Source: Micavibrio sp. (lineage in GTDB: Bacteria; Pseudomonadota; Alphaproteobacteria; Micavibrionales; Micavibrionaceae). Taken from it: a stretch of 34,948 bases of DNA. Shown here piece by piece: positions 26,561-34,948 of this stretch. The notes beneath the pieces were generated by a model. That model did no database searches, was not told the origin of the DNA, and saw nothing but the letters and a program-made list of their open reading frames with translations. The stretch is from assembly GCA_026989265.1 (NCBI GenBank), contig JALSJP010000007.1, forward strand, positions 1 to 34,948, read 5' to 3'. Both the position numbers and the translations under genes were made by a program. Positions within the stretch are counted from its first letter, which is position 1, and each line of letters opens with the position of its first letter.

Positions 26561-29056
26561 ATGACTGAGAAAAAAGAAGAAAAAACAAAAGCTAGCGGAT
26601 CAGGCAAAACATTAAGCCTATCTGGTAAGACTCTAAGCCTAAAATCTGTTGGTAATGCAGCGCCGAAAACAGGAGCAAATGTTACTACGGTGGCAGTGCG
26701 CCGCAAAAGAGCACAAGCCACTCCTACTGGTGGCGCTTTAACAAGCAAAACATCAGCATTACAAAAAGATGAGGCAGGTCTAACATCAGGGCAAAAAGAT
26801 GCAAGGGCGCGCGCACTTCAAGCTGCACTTGATGGCGGAACTGCGAAAAAAGAATTGCCAAAACGCCGCATCATGACTTTGGAAGATAAAAAAGCCAAAG
26901 AAGCAGAAGAAAATGCAGCCAAAAAAGCACGCGAGGAAGAAAAAAAAGCCAAAGAAGAAGCTAATACTGTAAAATCAGAAACTTCCAAAACTGTTGACGT
27001 CGCAAAACTGCAAGCCGCGCAGCCTAAAGATGATGCAAAGCGCAGCAAAGTATTTACAAATGAAGACAGCAAACCATCCGAAAGCTATCGCGATAAGATC
27101 AAAAAATCTGCACCAAAGCCGCCAACTCGCAATGTTGGGGATCGACGCGGTGGACGCATTACAATAACGCAAGCTCTTAACAAAGATTATGACCGTGATA
27201 GGGGCCCTAGCTTAGCCGCTCAAAAACGTATGAGAGAAAAAGCTCGCCTTGCAGCTCAACCATTTGAAGCACCACAAGAAAAACGTGTACGCGAAGTTAT
27301 TTTGCCCGAGACCATCACAGTGCAAGAGCTTTCCAACCGTATGGCAGAAGCAGGTAAAGATGTTATAAAAGCTTTAATGAAAATGGGCGTTATGGCTACT
27401 GGCACGCAAGATATTGACGCGGACACGGCTGAACTTATTATCGAGGAATTTGGTCATAAAGTAAGACGAGTTACTGACGCTGATGTTGAGATTGGGCTTG
27501 ATGATACAGAAGACAAAGAAGAAGACCTACTCCCTCGCCCGCCCGTTGTCACAATTATGGGTCATGTTGATCATGGTAAAACTTCATTGCTTGACGCGCT
27601 GCGCTCTACTGATGTTGTTGCTGGCGAAGCTGGTGGTATCACCCAGCATATTGGCGCATATCAGGTTAATCTTTCAACTGGCGAGAAAATTACTTTTCTT
27701 GATACACCAGGGCATGCCGCATTTACGGAAATGCGCGCACGCGGAGCGAATGTAACCGATATCGTAGTTATAGTTGTTGCGGCAAATGATTCTATAATGC
27801 CGCAAACTATTGAAGCTATAAGCCATGCCAGAGCGGCGGGTGTACCTATCATTATTGCAGTTAATAAAATTGATTTACCTGACGCTAACCCTACCAAGGT
27901 AAAGCAAGATTTACTTCAACATGAGGTAGTTATCGAGGAAATGGGCGGCGATGTTCAATGCGTTGAAATATCTGCAAAAAAGAGAATCAACCTTGATAAG
28001 CTTGAAGAAGCTATTTTGCTACAAGCAGAAATATTAGAGCTTAAAGCTAACCCTAATAGAGGGGCTCAAGGCTTTATTGTTGAATCTAAAGTTGAAAAAG
28101 GGCGTGGCTCGGTTGCGACTGTTTTAATACAAAAAGGAACGTTGCGCGTTGGTCATGTATTTGTTGCAGGCTCAACATTTGGTAAGGTGCGCGCTATTAT
28201 TGATGATAAAGGCAACCATGTTAAAGAAGCCGTGCCAGGGCAACCTGTTGAGGTTTTGGGGTCAAATACCACCCCTTCTGCTGGTGATATATTTAATGTC
28301 ACAAGCGAGGAGTCCAAGGCTCGTGAAATCGCAGAATATCGCGCACGTAAAACCAAGGAAATCGCAGCGGCTAAATCTATTACAGGGCGCACAACAATGG
28401 ATCAAATTCTAGCGCAGCGCGAGGCAGGCGAGACTACAAAACTACCTGTCCTTATACGCGCGGATGTTTTTGGCTCTATTGAGGCAATCACAGGCTCGCT
28501 AGCTAAAATGGAAGAGGAGAATGAAGGCATTGAAGTACAAATTCTTCATTCCGGCGTTGGCGGCATTACCGAATCAGATGTTATTTTGGCGAATGCTTCG
28601 AACGCGCTTATTATTGGATTTAATGTTCGCGCAAACACGCAAGCCAGAGCTTTAGCCGCGCATGAGCAAGTTGATATTCGCTATTATAATATTATCTATA
28701 ACGTTATTGATGATGCAAAAGCCCTGCTTACGGGAATGCTTGCTCCTACTATTCGCGAGGAATATATCGGTCAAGCGCTTATCAAAGAAGTATTCAACAT
28801 CACAAAAGTTGGTAAGGTTGCTGGCTGCGAAGTATCTGAAGGCGGCGTTAAGCGCGGCTCTAAGGTTCGCCTATTGCGCGATGATGTTGTTGTTCATGAA
28901 GGCATGCTTAAAACTCTTAAACGCTTCAAAGAAGAAGTTAAAGACGTTAAAGAAGGTCAAGAATGCGGTATGGCATTTGAAAATTATGACGATATAAAAG
29001 CAGGCGATATTATCGAATGCTATGAAATTATCGAAGAAGAACGCATAGTTAAGTAG
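26561..29056 (+). CDS. infB: Translation initiation factor IF-2
   Basis: IF-2 is the GTPase that brings fMet-tRNA to the 30S subunit and promotes subunit joining. The 831-residue protein has a long Lys/Glu/Ala-rich N-terminal region (about 1-240), an IF2 N-terminal domain ([26 protein letters not shown]), the G domain with [30 protein letters not shown] and [10 protein letters not shown], then domains II-IV to the C-terminus. The N-terminus repeats [16 protein letters not shown] 69-base gap without a gene precedes it; the ATG is preceded by AGGCG. Length is typical for alphaproteobacteria. Confidence 0.98.
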   Translation: MTEKKEEKTKASGSGKTLSLSGKTLSLKSVGNAAPKTGANVTTVAVRRKRAQATPTGGALTSKTSALQKDEAGLTSGQKDARARALQAALDGGTAKKELPKRRIMTLEDKKAKEAEENAAKKAREEEKKAKEEANTVKSETSKTVDVAKLQAAQPKDDAKRSKVFTNEDSKPSESYRDKIKKSAPKPPTRNVGDRRGGRITITQALNKDYDRDRGPSLAAQKRMREKARLAAQPFEAPQEKRVREVILPETITVQELSNRMAEAGKDVIKALMKMGVMATGTQDIDADTAELIIEEFGHKVRRVTDADVEIGLDDTEDKEEDLLPRPPVVTIMGHVDHGKTSLLDALRSTDVVAGEAGGITQHIGAYQVNLSTGEKITFLDTPGHAAFTEMRARGANVTDIVVIVVAANDSIMPQTIEAISHARAAGVPIIIAVNKIDLPDANPTKVKQDLLQHEVVIEEMGGDVQCVEISAKKRINLDKLEEAILLQAEILELKANPNRGAQGFIVESKVEKGRGSVATVLIQKGTLRVGHVFVAGSTFGKVRAIIDDKGNHVKEAVPGQPVEVLGSNTTPSAGDIFNVTSEESKAREIAEYRARKTKEIAAAKSITGRTTMDQILAQREAGETTKLPVLIRADVFGSIEAITGSLAKMEEENEGIEVQILHSGVGGITESDVILANASNALIIGFNVRANTQARALAAHEQVDIRYYNIIYNVIDDAKALLTGMLAPTIREEYIGQALIKEVFNITKVGKVAGCEVSEGGVKRGSKVRLLRDDVVVHEGMLKTLKRFKEEVKDVKEGQECGMAFENYDDIKAGDIIECYEIIEEERIVK

Positions 29057-29069
29057 GTTTTTGCTTGTT

Positions 29070-29471
29070 ATGAGAAAAAAGATTAAGGGCAGTAATGCAG
29101 AACCATCACAACGTCAACTCCGCGTTGGTGAGCAGCTCCGCCATATCATGTCGGAAACGCTGCAACGAGGACATTTTACTGACGCTCTATTGCTTGATAA
29201 ATCAAATACATTAATAATATCCGAAGTCCGCCCATCACCTGATCTAAAACATGCGCGGGCATATGTCATGTCTATTAATGGCGAGGGTATGGATGACCTG
29301 CTCCCCGCCCTAAATGCTCAATCGCATGTATTCCAAAAGGAAATTGCAGGATCATCAAACCTTAAATTCACTCCGCGCGTTAAATTCGTAGTCGATACCT
29401 CATTCGATGAAGCTCAGCACATAGAAGAGCTTCTTCGCGGCGTTCATATCCCCGATGATGATAATGAATAG
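29070..29471 (+). CDS. rbfA: Ribosome-binding factor A
   Basis: RbfA helps 16S rRNA processing and 30S maturation, especially in the cold. The 133-residue KH-fold protein shows SQRQLRVGEQLRHIMSETLQRG, the beta strand ISEVRPSPDLKHARAYVM and the C-terminal PRVKFVVDTSFDEAQHIEELL. The frame opens with a TTG at 29061, but that codon is too close to the AGG element, so the ATG at 29070, giving MRKKIKGSNAEPS, is preferred. It sits between infB and truB, as usual. Confidence 0.94.
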   Translation: MRKKIKGSNAEPSQRQLRVGEQLRHIMSETLQRGHFTDALLLDKSNTLIISEVRPSPDLKHARAYVMSINGEGMDDLLPALNAQSHVFQKEIAGSSNLKFTPRVKFVVDTSFDEAQHIEELLRGVHIPDDDNE

Positions 29472-29486
29472 GTAAATAGTTAAGCG

Positions 29487-30422
29487 ATGAGACGTAAAAA
29501 AGGCGATCCTATTTCAGGATGGATAAATCTCGATAAGCCCTATGGCATGACCTCCACTCAAGCGATTGGCAAGGTGCGCCGCGCCCTTAACGCGCAGAAA
29601 ATCGGACATGCGGGAACGCTTGACCCGCTGGCGACAGGCGTTCTTCCCATTGCTTTGGGCGAGGCAACAAAGACCATTGCATTTGCTCAAGATTCGCTAA
29701 AAACATATAGCTTTACAGTGACTTGGGGAGAGCAGCGCGATACTGACGATATGGAGGGGCAAGTCATTGCTAGTTCTTATATCCGCCCTAGTAAAGAGGA
29801 TATAGTCGCCCTACTCCCTAAATATACAGGCGATATACAGCAAACTCCGCCGATTTATTCCGCCATTAAAATAGATGGCGAGCGAGCATACGACCTTGCC
29901 CGCAACGGAGAAATTCCAGAGATAAAACCTCGCAATGTATATATTGAAAAGCTTGAATTACTAGAGGCGCGAGAGCATGAAGCAGATTTTGAAATGATTT
30001 GCGGTAAAGGCACATATGTGCGCTCACTCGCGCGGGATATGGGCAAGAATTTAGGCTGTGAGGGCTATATATCTGCGCTGCGCCGCATTAAAGTTGGCGT
30101 TTTTGATGCAAATGATGCGATTTCACTAGACATTATAAGTGATATGGACTACGTTTGCGCCCGAAGTGAATATTTGCTGCCTTTGCAAATCGTGCTGGAC
30201 GATATCCCGGCTCTTGATTTGACAATGGAAGAAACTGCAAGAATTCGCAATGGACAGGCTCTTAGCTTTGTATCTAAACCAGATTTCGAAAGACTTACGA
30301 AAGTTGGACTTGGTGGCAAAAATAAGGTTATAGCTCTAGCAACTCATGAAAATGCGCCCATCGCATTGATTGAACAAACAAGAGCCGAAATAAAACCTGT
30401 CCGAGTTTTTAACTTAACCTAG
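29487..30422 (+). CDS. truB: tRNA pseudouridine(55) synthase
   Basis: TruB makes pseudouridine 55 in the T-loop of tRNA. The 311-residue protein has GWINLDKPYGMTSTQAIGKVRR, the catalytic Asp in GHAGTLDPLATGVLPIALG, YSAIKIDGERAYDLARNG and the GKGTYVRSLARDMG strand, with a C-terminal domain of normal size. It follows rbfA by 15 bases. The rpsO gene is 85 bases downstream, the gap containing two small stem-loops. Confidence 0.97.
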   Translation: MRRKKGDPISGWINLDKPYGMTSTQAIGKVRRALNAQKIGHAGTLDPLATGVLPIALGEATKTIAFAQDSLKTYSFTVTWGEQRDTDDMEGQVIASSYIRPSKEDIVALLPKYTGDIQQTPPIYSAIKIDGERAYDLARNGEIPEIKPRNVYIEKLELLEAREHEADFEMICGKGTYVRSLARDMGKNLGCEGYISALRRIKVGVFDANDAISLDIISDMDYVCARSEYLLPLQIVLDDIPALDLTMEETARIRNGQALSFVSKPDFERLTKVGLGGKNKVIALATHENAPIALIEQTRAEIKPVRVFNLT

Positions 30423-30424
30423 TG

Positions 30425-30474
30425 ATTTGCGTTAGCAAATTGTACCGAGCAAGTGCGAGGCGTTCGTTAGAACG
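30425..30474 (+). promoter_or_regulatory. Twin stem-loops in the rpsO leader
   Basis: Two inverted repeats lie in the truB-rpsO gap. ATTTGC-GTTA-GCAAAT occupies 30425-30440 and CGTTC-GTTA-GAACG occupies 30461-30474. Both have the same GTTA loop and share a CGTTAG core. Neither has a T tract, so they are not simple terminators. S15 is known to repress its own mRNA in other bacteria through structured leaders, so an autoregulatory role is plausible but unproven here. Confidence 0.4.
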
Positions 30475-30507
30475 AAAAATTTAAAGATATTTGAAAAGGA
30501 AACTATA

Positions 30508-30777
30508 ATGACTATGCAAACAGCACAAAAATCAAAAATAATCAAAGAATATGCACGCGATAAGAGCGATACAGGCTCACCAGAGGTTCAAGTAGCAATA
30601 CTTACAACCCGCATTAGTGAGCTATCCGAGCATATGCAAGTTCACAAAAAGGACTTCCACTCTCGCCGCGGACTATTGGCTATGGTGGCAAAACGCCGTA
30701 AATTGCTTGATTACCTTAAATCAAATAATGAGCAAGGCTATAAAGACCTTATAAAGGCTCTTGGTATCCGCCGTTAA
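30508..30777 (+). CDS. rpsO: Small ribosomal subunit protein S15
   Basis: S15 is a primary 16S rRNA-binding protein that organises the central domain of the 30S subunit. The 89-residue length is exact for the family, with the motifs [50 protein letters not shown] and the C-terminal [14 protein letters not shown] lies seven bases before the ATG at 30508. An ATG two codons later is less well placed. It is the last gene of the rimP run; the usual following gene, pnp, is displaced by the inverted gpmI. Confidence 0.98.
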   Translation: MTMQTAQKSKIIKEYARDKSDTGSPEVQVAILTTRISELSEHMQVHKKDFHSRRGLLAMVAKRRKLLDYLKSNNEQGYKDLIKALGIRR

Positions 30778-30787
30778 ACACCATGTC

Positions 30788-30828
30788 ATCCCCGCATTCT
30801 AGAGTAGCTAGAAATAAACTGCGGGGAT
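30788..30828. repeat. REP-like palindrome between rpsO and gpmI
   Basis: Arms ATCCCCGCA (30788-30796) and TGCGGGGAT (30820-30828) match perfectly over nine bases, enclosing a second inverted repeat TTCTAG-AGTAG-CTAGAA (30797-30813). The sequence context GTCATCCCCGC...GCGGGGATCCA resembles palindromic repeats dispersed in many bacterial genomes, including rickettsial types. It lies between convergent gene ends, a typical REP location. It may also act as a bidirectional transcription block, although it has no T tract. Confidence 0.7.
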
Positions 30829-30912
30829 CCATATGTCAGCATAGCGCGTAGTGAGCTTCCATGAGCTGTTATTAGGATACTCTTTACCCTATATACTATA
30901 ATTTCAATTAAA

Positions 30913-32502
30913 TTACAGCTCTGGATAACCATAAACAATCATGCTCTGCCCTGTCATTTCATCTGGCTGCCCTAACCCATCTAAATCAGGATAATACGTT
31001 CGCATAATATCAAGCATGGTTGGCGCAATATCAGCTAGCGTGCCGAGAGACCTTAGAGATGCGCCTTCACCATTGCTTTGATCGTTAAAGTTATCAATAA
31101 TGAATGGTACTAAATTAGCAGTATGAGCCGTATGCGGGTCGCCCGTTTCGTTATTAACCATGATATCAGCATTACCATGATCAGCCGTAACAACCATAAC
31201 CCCGCTTTTTTCATGCACAAGTTTGCGTATTGCCCCAAGCTCTTTATCAACGGCTTCTATAGCCTTAATCGCTGCGCCCAAATTGCCTGTGTGACCAACC
31301 ATATCAGGGTTAGCAAAATTAATTACATAAACATCATATTTATCACCTGCTATAGCTTCTTGGATTTTTTCTGATAGCTCGGGAGCTGCCATCTCTGGCT
31401 TTAAATCAAATGTAGCAACATCAGGTGAGGGAACCATAACATGATCCTCGTTAGGGAATGGCTTTTCTCGCCCACCATTAAAAAAGAAAGTAACATGCGC
31501 GTATTTCTGTGTTTCTGCCGCATGAAGCTGTTCCAGACCAGCCTCAGAGACTACTTGAGCAAAAGTATTTAAAATATTTTCTTTTGGAAAAATAATCCCC
31601 ATATGCTTGTCAATATCAGACCTATAAGGAGCCATAGCAACTACAGATGATAGGTTAGGCTTAGAACCTCGTTCAAAACCATCAAATTCATCAAGTAATA
31701 TTACCTCTGCCAATTGACGCGCACGGTCAGCTCTATAGTTAGAAAATATAAGACCATCATTTGGCGCAAACCCATCATAATCATCCGCAATCATTGGCAT
31801 GAAAAACTCATCGGTTACGCCATCATCATATAATGCAGATATAGAATCAGAAAATGATGATGTATTTTCTCCCTCGCCACTAACAATAGCATCATATGCT
31901 ATTTGCACCCGATCCCATTTATTGTCACGATCCATCGCGTAATAACGCCCTGTAACTGTTGCAATATTTATTAAAGGATTTTCTGATATTTTATCTTCAA
32001 TTACAGATAAATATTGACTTGCGCTTTTAGGTGCGCAATCACGACCGTCAGTTATGGCATGAATTTTAACATTAACACCCTTATTTGCCATTATTTCAGC
32101 CTGAGCAAGCATGTGATCCATATGACCATGTACCCCGCCATCTGATGCCATGCCGATTATGTGAAGATCACTACCGCTGCGCTTAATATCCGCCGCCATT
32201 TTCAGCAAATGTTCATCCGAGTCCATGCCATCATTTTTAATGTAATTACTGGCTTTCAAATAATCTTGTTCTATAATTCTTCCCGAGCCGATACTGATAT
32301 GCCCGACCTCAGAGTTGCCCATTTCTCCAGATGGAAGCCCAACAACCTCACCAGATGCATCGATCTTTGAATAAAGCCCGTCTTCCTTCATGGCGTCCAA
32401 ATTAGGAGTATTTGCTCGCGCAACAGCGTTATTAGGGTCGTTCTCATCACCAATACCCAGACCATCAAGAATTACTAGAAGTAGTGGTGTTTTAATACCC
32501 AT
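30913..32502 (-). CDS. gpmI: 2,3-bisphosphoglycerate-independent phosphoglycerate mutase
   Basis: GpmI interconverts 3- and 2-phosphoglycerate, the step just before enolase, using two Mn2+ ions and a phosphoserine intermediate. The 529-residue protein opens with the metal-site motif LLLVILDGLG and carries catalytic Ser64 in GEMGNSEVGH, SDGGVHGHMDH, AITDGRDCAPKSA, the NYRADRARQL phosphate site and the C-terminal metal ligands in VTADHGNAD and GDPHTAHT. It is a single minus-strand gene placed between rpsO and pnp, which are adjacent in most proteobacteria. A strong promoter lies just upstream. Confidence 0.97.
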   Translation of the reverse strand: MGIKTPLLLVILDGLGIGDENDPNNAVARANTPNLDAMKEDGLYSKIDASGEVVGLPSGEMGNSEVGHISIGSGRIIEQDYLKASNYIKNDGMDSDEHLLKMAADIKRSGSDLHIIGMASDGGVHGHMDHMLAQAEIMANKGVNVKIHAITDGRDCAPKSASQYLSVIEDKISENPLINIATVTGRYYAMDRDNKWDRVQIAYDAIVSGEGENTSSFSDSISALYDDGVTDEFFMPMIADDYDGFAPNDGLIFSNYRADRARQLAEVILLDEFDGFERGSKPNLSSVVAMAPYRSDIDKHMGIIFPKENILNTFAQVVSEAGLEQLHAAETQKYAHVTFFFNGGREKPFPNEDHVMVPSPDVATFDLKPEMAAPELSEKIQEAIAGDKYDVYVINFANPDMVGHTGNLGAAIKAIEAVDKELGAIRKLVHEKSGVMVVTADHGNADIMVNNETGDPHTAHTANLVPFIIDNFNDQSNGEGASLRSLGTLADIAPTMLDIMRTYYPDLDGLGQPDEMTGQSMIVYGYPEL

Positions 32503-32531
32503 TACGAAACCCCAACTATTTGATTTTGTGC

Positions 32532-32560
32532 AATATACATAATTAAAATTATATTGTCAA
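32532..32560 (-). promoter_or_regulatory. gpmI promoter
   Basis: On the minus strand a perfect TTGACA (32555-32560) and TATATT (32532-32537) are separated by 17 bases. The predicted start is about 24 bases before the gpmI ATG. This is one of the clearest promoters in the window. Confidence 0.65.
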
Positions 32561-32642
32561 TATAAACAAAGCTTTACTTTTGTGGCGGATAGTGGCATTA
32601 ATATTCGCGTTTGAAAAGCTGTAATTTAGTAAGGCTTTACGG

Positions 32643-32669
32643 TTGACAATTAAGGGCAGTGCTTATGAT
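32643..32669 (+). promoter_or_regulatory. Candidate pnp promoter
   Basis: TTGACA (32643-32648) and TATGAT (32664-32669) face pnp, but with a short 15-base spacer. The predicted 5' untranslated leader would be about 100 bases and could allow RNase III or PNPase-dependent autoregulation as in E. coli, which is inference. The remaining gpmI-pnp gap shows no gene. Confidence 0.4.
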
Positions 32670-32777
32670 CTGTTTTTAACAGTCCACCGAAGACCTTTTT
32701 AAAACAAAACTCGGAAAACAATATTAACCTTTATTGCATGGGCGATAAAGAAGATGAACATATAAAAGGAAATACAA

Positions 32778-34910
32778 ATGTTTAACATATATAAAAAAGA
32801 AATAGATTTTGCTGGCAAAACTCTAACATTAGAGACAGGTAAAATCGCACGTCAAGCCGATGGCGCAGTATTGGCAACAATTGGCGAGACATCAGTTCTT
32901 TGCGCAGTTACAGGACGCAAAAATATTAAAGAAGGGCAGGATTTCTTCCCGCTTTCAGTTCACTATCAAGAAAAAACATATTCTGCTGGTAAAATCCCTG
33001 GTGGATTTTTCAAACGTGAAGCTCGCCCAAGCGAGAAGGAAACTCTTACATCACGTTTGATTGACCGCCCTATTCGCCCGCTTTTCCCAAAGGGCTTTCT
33101 AAATGAGGTTCAAATTGTTTGTACTGTAGTATCGCATGACCTTGAAAATGACCCTGATATGATTGCTATGATCGGCGCATCTGCCGCTCTTACTATCTCA
33201 GGCATTCCATTTATGGGTCCGATTGGCGGCGTTCGCGTTTCTTATAAAGACGGCGAATATATCATCAACCCGCCAATGTGCGAGGTTAAAGACATGGAAC
33301 TTGATCTTGTAGTGGCTGGCACTAAAGAAGGCGTTTTGATGGTTGAATCAGAAGCAAGCGAGCTATCCGAGGAAATCATGCTTGGCGCGGTTAATGCAGG
33401 ACATGAGGCATATCAAAGCGTTATAGATGGAATTATTGATCTTGCTGAAATGTGCGCAAAGGACATGTGGGACATTGCCGAAGAGCCAAAAGAAGTTACT
33501 AAAATGGCAACAGCACTTAAAAAGAAATATGCTAAGCAAGTTGAAAAAGCATATGCCCTTACCGACAAGATGGAGCGTCAAGACGCTGTCGGCGCGGCTC
33601 GCACCGCGGCTATTGAAGCGTTCACAGATGCAGAAAATGGTCTTGGTGAAGCGGTTGTAGCTTCCAAATTCAAATCATTAGAAGCCGACGTGGTTCGCGG
33701 AAATATCCTTAAAACTGGCAAGCGCATTGATGAGCGTGACACAAAAACTGTGCGCTCAATCGTATCTGAAGTTGGTATTTTATCACGTACTCACGGGTCA
33801 TGTTTGTTCACTCGCGGAGAGACGCAAGCCCTTGTTGTTGTAACGCTTGGAACTGGTCAAGATGAGCAAATCATGGATCGCCTTGAAGGTGAATACAAAG
33901 AACGCTTCTTGCTGCATTATAACTTCCCTCCATATTCTGTTGGTGAAGCTGGACGCATGGGCCCTCCGGGTCGTCGTGAAATTGGGCATGGTAAACTTGC
34001 GTGGAGATCACTTAACCCACTACTTCCATCTGCCGAAGAATTCCCATATACGATGCGTAGCGTATCCGAGATAACAGAGTCTAATGGCTCATCTTCTATG
34101 GCTACTGTTTGTGGTACTTCACTTGCACTTATGGACGCTGGTGTGCCTTTGAAAGCTCCTGTTGCGGGCATTGCTATGGGCTTAATTAAAGAAGGCGATA
34201 AGTTCGCGGTTCTATCTGATATTCTTGGTGATGAAGATCATCTTGGCGATATGGACTTTAAAGTTGCAGGTACTGAAAAAGGTATTACTGCCCTTCAGAT
34301 GGATATCAAAATCACATCTATTACTAAAGAGATTATGGAAGTAGCCCTAGACCAAGCAAAAGACGGGCGCATACATATCCTTGCTGAAATGGCAAAAGCA
34401 CTTACTGAAGGGCGCGGCGAGCTTAACTCAAACGCTCCGCAAATCGTAAGCATCCAAATCCCAACAGACAAAATCCGTGAAGTTATCGGAACTGGCGGTA
34501 AAGTTATCCGCGAGATGATCGAAGTTACTGAAACTAAGATCGACATCGAAGATGACGGCACAATCAAAATCGCCGCTACTAACGCGGAAGCGATCGAAAA
34601 AGCTATCGCTATGATTAAGGCTATCACTGATGAGCCAGAAGTTGGCGTTGTATATGACGGTAAAGTCGTTAAATGCGTTGATTTTGGCGCATTTGTGAAC
34701 TTTATGGGCGCAAAAGATGGGCTAGTTCATATCTCCGAGCTTGCAGATCATAGGGTTGCTAAAACCACCGATGTTGTGAATGAAGGTGACAATGTTAAGG
34801 TGCTTTTAACTGGCGTTGATAACCGCGGTAAGGTTAAGCTTTCCATGAAACGTGTGGATCAGGAAACTGGCGCAATCATCGAAGATGAAGAAGTTCAACA
34901 AGCTGGATAA
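32778..34910 (+). CDS. pnp: Polyribonucleotide nucleotidyltransferase (PNPase)
   Basis: PNPase is a phosphorolytic 3'-5' exoribonuclease, a component of the RNA degradosome. The 710-residue protein contains two RNase PH domains (about 10-210 and 310-545, with [28 protein letters not shown] and [14 protein letters not shown]), a helical linker, then a KH domain ([15 protein letters not shown]) and an S1 domain ([33 protein letters not shown]) to the end. AAGGA lies seven bases before the ATG. Only 38 bases follow its stop in the window, so no terminator can be judged. Confidence 0.98.
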   Translation: MFNIYKKEIDFAGKTLTLETGKIARQADGAVLATIGETSVLCAVTGRKNIKEGQDFFPLSVHYQEKTYSAGKIPGGFFKREARPSEKETLTSRLIDRPIRPLFPKGFLNEVQIVCTVVSHDLENDPDMIAMIGASAALTISGIPFMGPIGGVRVSYKDGEYIINPPMCEVKDMELDLVVAGTKEGVLMVESEASELSEEIMLGAVNAGHEAYQSVIDGIIDLAEMCAKDMWDIAEEPKEVTKMATALKKKYAKQVEKAYALTDKMERQDAVGAARTAAIEAFTDAENGLGEAVVASKFKSLEADVVRGNILKTGKRIDERDTKTVRSIVSEVGILSRTHGSCLFTRGETQALVVVTLGTGQDEQIMDRLEGEYKERFLLHYNFPPYSVGEAGRMGPPGRREIGHGKLAWRSLNPLLPSAEEFPYTMRSVSEITESNGSSSMATVCGTSLALMDAGVPLKAPVAGIAMGLIKEGDKFAVLSDILGDEDHLGDMDFKVAGTEKGITALQMDIKITSITKEIMEVALDQAKDGRIHILAEMAKALTEGRGELNSNAPQIVSIQIPTDKIREVIGTGGKVIREMIEVTETKIDIEDDGTIKIAATNAEAIEKAIAMIKAITDEPEVGVVYDGKVVKCVDFGAFVNFMGAKDGLVHISELADHRVAKTTDVVNEGDNVKVLLTGVDNRGKVKLSMKRVDQETGAIIEDEEVQQAG

Positions 34911-34948
34911 AAATCAGGACACCTCCTTCATACAGCCGCCGATATGGG

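Noticed and set aside
32738-32785. 15-codon micro-frame ([15 protein letters not shown]) overlapping the pnp start
   Set aside because: It has no Shine-Dalgarno and is short enough to be chance, although its stop overlaps the pnp start in a way that could allow coupling.

Overview
The window looks like a stretch of chromosome from an AT-rich alphaproteobacterium. It carries almost entirely housekeeping genes in arrangements familiar from that class: tpiA-secG-pyrG-kdsA-eno; ppiD-trpE-trpG-trpD-trpC-lexA; miaB-phoH-ybeY-corC-lnt-HTH-metK-trmB; rimP-nusA-infB-rbfA-truB-rpsO; and pnp. LPS synthesis (kdsA), lipoprotein acylation (lnt) and a complete trpEGDC set argue for a Gram-negative, tryptophan-making bacterium rather than a strongly reduced endosymbiont. 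An alphaproteobacterial-type SOS operator (GAAC-N7-GAAC) sits in the lexA promoter. I cannot place the organism below class from sequence alone.

Layout. Positions 1-6984 (minus strand): tpiA, secG, pyrG, kdsA, an unrecognised 126-residue protein, nhaA, and enolase cut by the window edge just before its C-terminus. A 97-residue plus-strand gene with a 21-bp tandem repeat interrupts this run between kdsA and pyrG, and its stop codon overlaps that of pyrG. Positions 7115-14946: ppiD and trpE overlap. A minus-strand divergent polysaccharide deacetylase gene then separates trpE from trpG-trpD-trpC-lexA. Between trpE and the deacetylase lies a perfect 16-bp parS palindrome. Positions 14947-15480 have no intact gene, but hold an eroded coding remnant and a 14-bp direct repeat. 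A minus-strand 2-hydroxyacid dehydrogenase gene follows.

Positions 16495-24274 (plus strand): tRNA modification (miaB, trmB), phoH/ybeY RNA maturation, corC, lnt, a small XRE-type regulator followed by a clear terminator, then metK. Positions 24294-30777: a leader with a terminator hairpin and a possible competing antiterminator pairing, then the transcription/translation block rimP-nusA-infB-rbfA-truB-rpsO. ylxR, often found between nusA and infB, is absent. A REP-like palindrome separates rpsO from the convergent gpmI, and pnp (polynucleotide phosphorylase) closes the window.

I did not find a convincing new multi-gene system. The items most worth following up are non-coding or small: the parS site, the lexA operator with a second irregular GAAC pair, the rimP and rpsO leaders, the REP-like palindrome, the two small unrecognised genes in the tpiA-eno run, and the gene remnant between lexA and the dehydrogenase.
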